Below, in pieces: positions 13,991 through 16,851 of a DNA stretch of 16,851 bases (position 1 is the first letter of the stretch; every line of letters starts with the position of its first letter). Source of the DNA: Chroococcidiopsidaceae cyanobacterium CP_BM_RX_35 (GTDB lineage Bacteria > Cyanobacteriota > Cyanobacteriia > Cyanobacteriales > Chroococcidiopsidaceae); assembly GCA_019242465.1 (NCBI GenBank), contig JAFAVL010000839.1:1-16851 (forward strand), given 5' to 3'. Under the pieces are notes generated by a model that saw nothing but the letters and a program-made list of their open reading frames with translations, did not search any database and was not told the DNA's origin. Made by a program: the position numbers and the translations under genes.

Positions 13991-15502
13991 ATGTTAGAGC
14001 CTGAAAACAAACTGTTTAACCAGTTGGATAGTTTGACGGCGTCAGTAGAGGAACAGCAACGCCTCAAAGCACTGTCAGAACTAGGCTTGCTAGAGGCAGA
14101 GACAATCCCCGTGTTTGAGGAAGCGACTCAGACCGCTGCCCATTTTTTAGAGGTACCGATCTGTATCTTGGGATTTGTGGATCAAAGCTGCCTCCGGGTC
14201 AGATCAGCCGTAGGTTTATCGCGGCTCGGACTCATGAACCCGATTGCGCGTGAGCGCCAGATGCCTCGTCATGATTCCTTGTGTACCTACGTGATCGAGA
14301 AACAGCAGGTTTTGGCAATTAGTGATGCCCTTACCGATCAAACAGCTCTGTGCAGTGTATTGGTCGAGCAATATGGCATTCGCGCCTACTTAGGAGCGCC
14401 GCTATTTGACGCTGTTGGGCATTGCCTTGGAGTGATCACCGTCATGAACCTGTCGCCACGCACCTTTACTACCCGAGACATCCAGTTTTTGGAACTCATG
14501 GCTCGCTGGAGCATGAGTGAATTTGAGCGGAACCGATTGTTGAAAGATCGAGAAAGCGTCAGACTTGTTGGTGGTGAGTATGCGGGTCAATCTTCTGATC
14601 AGCTCAATTCCTCTGGGCACTCTCATTCTGGAACCGATCTACTTGCGATCAATCAGGTCAAGCTGGAAATCTTGACGCAGTTGACTCACGACCTGCGAAC
14701 ACCTCTGACAACCATCTTAGGGATGGCTAATGTTGTGGGTCGAGAAATTTATGGTCCTTTGACAGGCAAGCAAAAAGAATATTTGGAGATTATCCAAACT
14801 AGCGGCAAGCATTTGCTCTCACTGGTGAATGAAATTTCCGAACTAGGCTCACTGGATGTCAGCCTAGCAGCACTCAATCCTGCTGCGGTGGAAATTGAAA
14901 TGCTATGCCAACAAGTGATCAACACCCTAGAAGAGGCAGTTAATCGGCGAGAGCAAGAAATTCGCTTGTTGGTGGAAGGAGGACGGAGCCGCATCTGGTT
15001 TTTGGATAGAGAAAAAGTTAGGCAATTGCTGTATCACCTCATCTTTGGCGTGATTCACTCATCTCCTAATCACAGTGTCATTCGTATTCATGTATCTTAC
15101 AGGAGTGATGGACTAAACCTTGCGGTTTCGGTTTCCAATCCATGGTTGGGCGATGGTCTGATCGAAGTTAACCCGAAACACGGTCAGCTACAAACATCCG
15201 CAATCTCTATTTACCCAGAGGCAGATTCTTACAGCTCCTACACAGACCAGGAGCCACTGGTGTTACCTGTAGCAGATGCTCAGTCTTTAAAAACAAGTCT
15301 TTCAAGTTCAGATACTCTGCCTGGTTTTGTCGTCGATGCTGCCGAAGTCCCTAGCCTCCGTTCGCGTGAAAGTCTACGTCTGTTGCTTAGCTGCTATATG
15401 GCCCAGCTCCATGGTGGGCAAATTTCCATTCAAGGAACTCCAGAGTCAGGGTATAGATATATAGTCAGCTTGCCAGAGCTAGCGGTAAAGGATGGAGCGT
15501 GA
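13991..15502 (+). CDS. GAF-domain histidine kinase-like protein with degenerate ATP-binding domain
   Basis: Start at ATG 13991, preceded by a strong purine-rich GGAGGGG region; a TTG 54 bases upstream is unlikely. 503 residues, no membrane segment, so cytosolic. A GAF domain (about 40-180) contains MPRHDSLCTYVIEKQQVLAI and IRAYLGAPLFDAVGHCLGVITVMN. A polar linker follows, then a dimerisation domain with a good H-box, LTHDLRTPLTTILGM, His233 being the phospho-acceptor. The catalytic domain is eroded: the N-box Asn is replaced (HLIFGVIHSSPN, Gly353), no DxGxG G1 box is found (VSNPWLGDG instead), and the glycine-rich G2 box reads RSRESLRLLLSC. Only the last strands (AQLHGGQISIQG, SGYRYIVSLP) look normal. 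A ~65-residue Ser-rich insertion (390-455) splits the domain. Inferred: a protein that cannot bind ATP normally but may receive phosphate or act as a scaffold. No response regulator is adjacent. Confidence 0.88.
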   Translation: MLEPENKLFNQLDSLTASVEEQQRLKALSELGLLEAETIPVFEEATQTAAHFLEVPICILGFVDQSCLRVRSAVGLSRLGLMNPIARERQMPRHDSLCTYVIEKQQVLAISDALTDQTALCSVLVEQYGIRAYLGAPLFDAVGHCLGVITVMNLSPRTFTTRDIQFLELMARWSMSEFERNRLLKDRESVRLVGGEYAGQSSDQLNSSGHSHSGTDLLAINQVKLEILTQLTHDLRTPLTTILGMANVVGREIYGPLTGKQKEYLEIIQTSGKHLLSLVNEISELGSLDVSLAALNPAAVEIEMLCQQVINTLEEAVNRREQEIRLLVEGGRSRIWFLDREKVRQLLYHLIFGVIHSSPNHSVIRIHVSYRSDGLNLAVSVSNPWLGDGLIEVNPKHGQLQTSAISIYPEADSYSSYTDQEPLVLPVADAQSLKTSLSSSDTLPGFVVDAAEVPSLRSRESLRLLLSCYMAQLHGGQISIQGTPESGYRYIVSLPELAVKDGA

Positions 15503-15613
15503 AGGATGAATGACAATTTTGACCTTTAGCTTTCACACTGTAGTATGAATTCATCCAATTTTGCTTTATACTTACAAGGTTTAAATTTTTGCAACTCGCC
15601 ATTGGCACGCAGT

Positions 15614-15650
15614 TCAAAATCACGCATCCAAAATCTAAAATCCCAAATGC
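15614..15650 (+). repeat. Heptamer repeat just before the ictB start
   Basis: Consecutive seven-base units read TCAAAAT, CACGCAT, CCAAAAT, CTAAAAT, CCCAAAT, a degenerate CCAAAAT-type short tandem repeat frequent between cyanobacterial genes. It runs into the ATG at 15647 and keeps the upstream frame open, which makes a spurious longer ORF from 15545. Confidence 0.6.
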
Positions 15651-16851
15651 TATCAGTCTGGCAAGCGTTAACTCTATCGCATGTGTCGTTTTCTCAGTGG
15701 CAAGACGCCAGCTATCTCCATCGTTTACTAGTAGGGCGACTGCACTCCTGGCGGCAAAGTAGTTGGCTCTTCCAGTGGGCAGATTTGCTAGCAGCGTTGT
15801 TAGTTAGTCTAGTGTTAGGTCTAACGCCTTTCGTGTCCCGCGAACTGTTGCTCGTGTTGCTGATAGCTAGCGCTAGCTTTTGGGCAATGCTCACTTTAGC
15901 AGATGCGACCGAGCCAGAAATCAGCCCCATTCATCTGCTAATTCTGCTTTACTGGGGAATTGCCACAGTTTCAACGGCTTTATCGCCGGTGAAGCTGGCG
16001 GCATTGAGCGGCTGGGTGGAGCTGACACTCTACCTACTATTGTTTGCGCTTGGCACACGAGTGTTGCGATCGCCCCGCCTCCGCTCCTGGCTAATTGTGC
16101 TCTATCTTCATGTCGCCCTCATCATCAGTGTTTACGGGCTACAGCAAGGCTACTTTGGAGCATCTGCCCTAGCAACTTGGGTTGATCCAGAATCTCCCAT
16201 GTCTCACTTGGTGAGGGTTTATAGTTATTTAGGCAATCCTAACCTGTTAGCTGGGTATCTATTGAGTGCTATAGCCTTGAGTTTAGTGGCAGTGTTCGCT
16301 TGGTCTGGCTGGCTACCGAAAGCTCTAGCACTAACGATGTTTGCTGTCAATACTGACTGCCTATTTCTCACTTACAGTCGTGGCGGCTGGATTGGTTTCG
16401 CGGCGATGATTGTTGTTTTGTTTGTGTTGCTGGGGTATTGGTTAAGTCCACAATTGCAGCCTGTTCGGCAGAATTGGTCACGACCTCTGCTCTTGAGCAG
16501 TTTGACTGTCGTGTTGTTACTAGCAGCAGTATCTGTCGTATTTGTGGAACCAGTACACGAGAGAGTTTTAAGCATATTTGCTGGTCGAGGGGATAGCAGC
16601 AATAATTTTCGCATCAATGTTTGGATAGCGGTGACGCAGATGATTCACGATCACCCACTTTTAGGTATAGGACCAGGGCACAACGCCTTCAACAAAATCT
16701 ACCCCGTTTACCAGATTCCTCGTTTTAGTGCCTTGAGTGCTTATTCCATCCTACTAGAAGTGGCGGTAGAGACTGGGTTGATTGGCTTGGCTAGCTTTGT
16801 CTGGCTGTTGGTTGTGACGTTGAATCAGGCAGTGCAACAACTCGTGCGATC
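15647..16851 (+). CDS. ictB: IctB, O-antigen ligase/polymerase-like membrane protein (partial, cut at right edge)
   Basis: 401 residues are visible of a family usually near 465. I chose the ATG at 15647 because MLSVWQALTLSHVSFSQW matches the start of known IctB proteins; an ATG at 15545 would add 34 residues encoded by repeat sequence. Many hydrophobic helices are visible. Conserved blocks include SYLHRLL...SWRQSSWL, TYSRGGWIGFAAM, RVLSIFAGRGDSSNNFRINVW and HPLLGIGPGHNAFNKIYP, the last two in the Wzy_C/O-antigen ligase region. IctB was first described as part of inorganic carbon accumulation in Synechococcus. Its relationship to O-antigen ligases makes a direct bicarbonate-transport role doubtful, and its reaction is unsettled. 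It sits in the inner membrane. The gene follows the kinase-like gene by 144 bases. Confidence 0.94.
   Translation, partial: MLSVWQALTLSHVSFSQWQDASYLHRLLVGRLHSWRQSSWLFQWADLLAALLVSLVLGLTPFVSRELLLVLLIASASFWAMLTLADATEPEISPIHLLILLYWGIATVSTALSPVKLAALSGWVELTLYLLLFALGTRVLRSPRLRSWLIVLYLHVALIISVYGLQQGYFGASALATWVDPESPMSHLVRVYSYLGNPNLLAGYLLSAIALSLVAVFAWSGWLPKALALTMFAVNTDCLFLTYSRGGWIGFAAMIVVLFVLLGYWLSPQLQPVRQNWSRPLLLSSLTVVLLLAAVSVVFVEPVHERVLSIFAGRGDSSNNFRINVWIAVTQMIHDHPLLGIGPGHNAFNKIYPVYQIPRFSALSAYSILLEVAVETGLIGLASFVWLLVVTLNQAVQQLVR

Noticed and set aside
1..16851. tRNA, rRNA, transposase, toxin-antitoxin, phage or defence genes
   Set aside because: Scanning by eye found no T-arm GTTCGAATC-like motif, no transposase or integrase motif and no defence domain; I cannot exclude weak RNA genes without a covariance search.

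Overview
The window is chromosomal DNA from a cyanobacterium. It carries genes largely restricted to oxygenic phototrophs: a one-helix high-light-inducible protein, gun4, the catalytic subunit of ferredoxin-thioredoxin reductase, and ictB. It also has eight copies of the HIP1 octamer GCGATCGC (starting at 3808, 3893, 6493, 9452, 9816, 11462, 12259 and 16066). Degenerate short repeats of kinds common in filamentous and Chroococcidiopsis-like cyanobacteria lie between and inside genes. I cannot place the genus.

Layout. 1-1900, minus strand: the 5' part of a gene joining a PAS domain to a Crp/Fnr regulator, a 97-residue membrane protein of unknown function, and a 56-residue Hli protein. 2025-3116, plus: alanine dehydrogenase. 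3141-4253, minus: an orphan sugar-type ABC ATPase. 4445-7289, plus: a YegS/diacylglycerol-kinase-like lipid kinase, then the translational GTPase TypA/BipA. 7439-8214, plus: ftrC and a DUF309 gene overlapping by ATGA. 8347-10799, plus: an lptA-like, lptB, lptF/G-like set for moving lipopolysaccharide to the outer membrane. 10800-11355: 556 bases with no gene but two related two-hairpin elements. 11356-12780, minus: NADP-isocitrate dehydrogenase. 12988-13728, plus: gun4. 13991-15502, plus: a GAF histidine-kinase-like protein whose ATP-binding half is badly eroded. 15647 to the edge, plus: ictB, truncated by the window.

How the genes fit together. Most are housekeeping functions of a photosynthetic cell: light protection (Hli), chlorophyll synthesis (Gun4), redox signalling from photosystem I to thioredoxin (FtrC), carbon/nitrogen balance (alanine dehydrogenase, isocitrate dehydrogenase), outer-membrane building (Lpt genes) and ribosome function under stress (TypA). 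Only ftrC-DUF309 and lptA-lptB-lptF/G look like operons. The others are spaced as separate transcription units.

No clearly new multi-gene system is visible. The more interesting signals are small: the PAS-Crp fusion; the eroded histidine kinase; a 22-bp perfect palindrome before typA; a nested inverted repeat at 1211-1261; a covarying hairpin family around the gene-free block; an HLR1-like palindrome upstream of hli; and several places where dispersed repeats appear to have been absorbed into protein ends or interiors (ABC ATPase, lipid kinase, Gun4, and possibly upstream of ictB).
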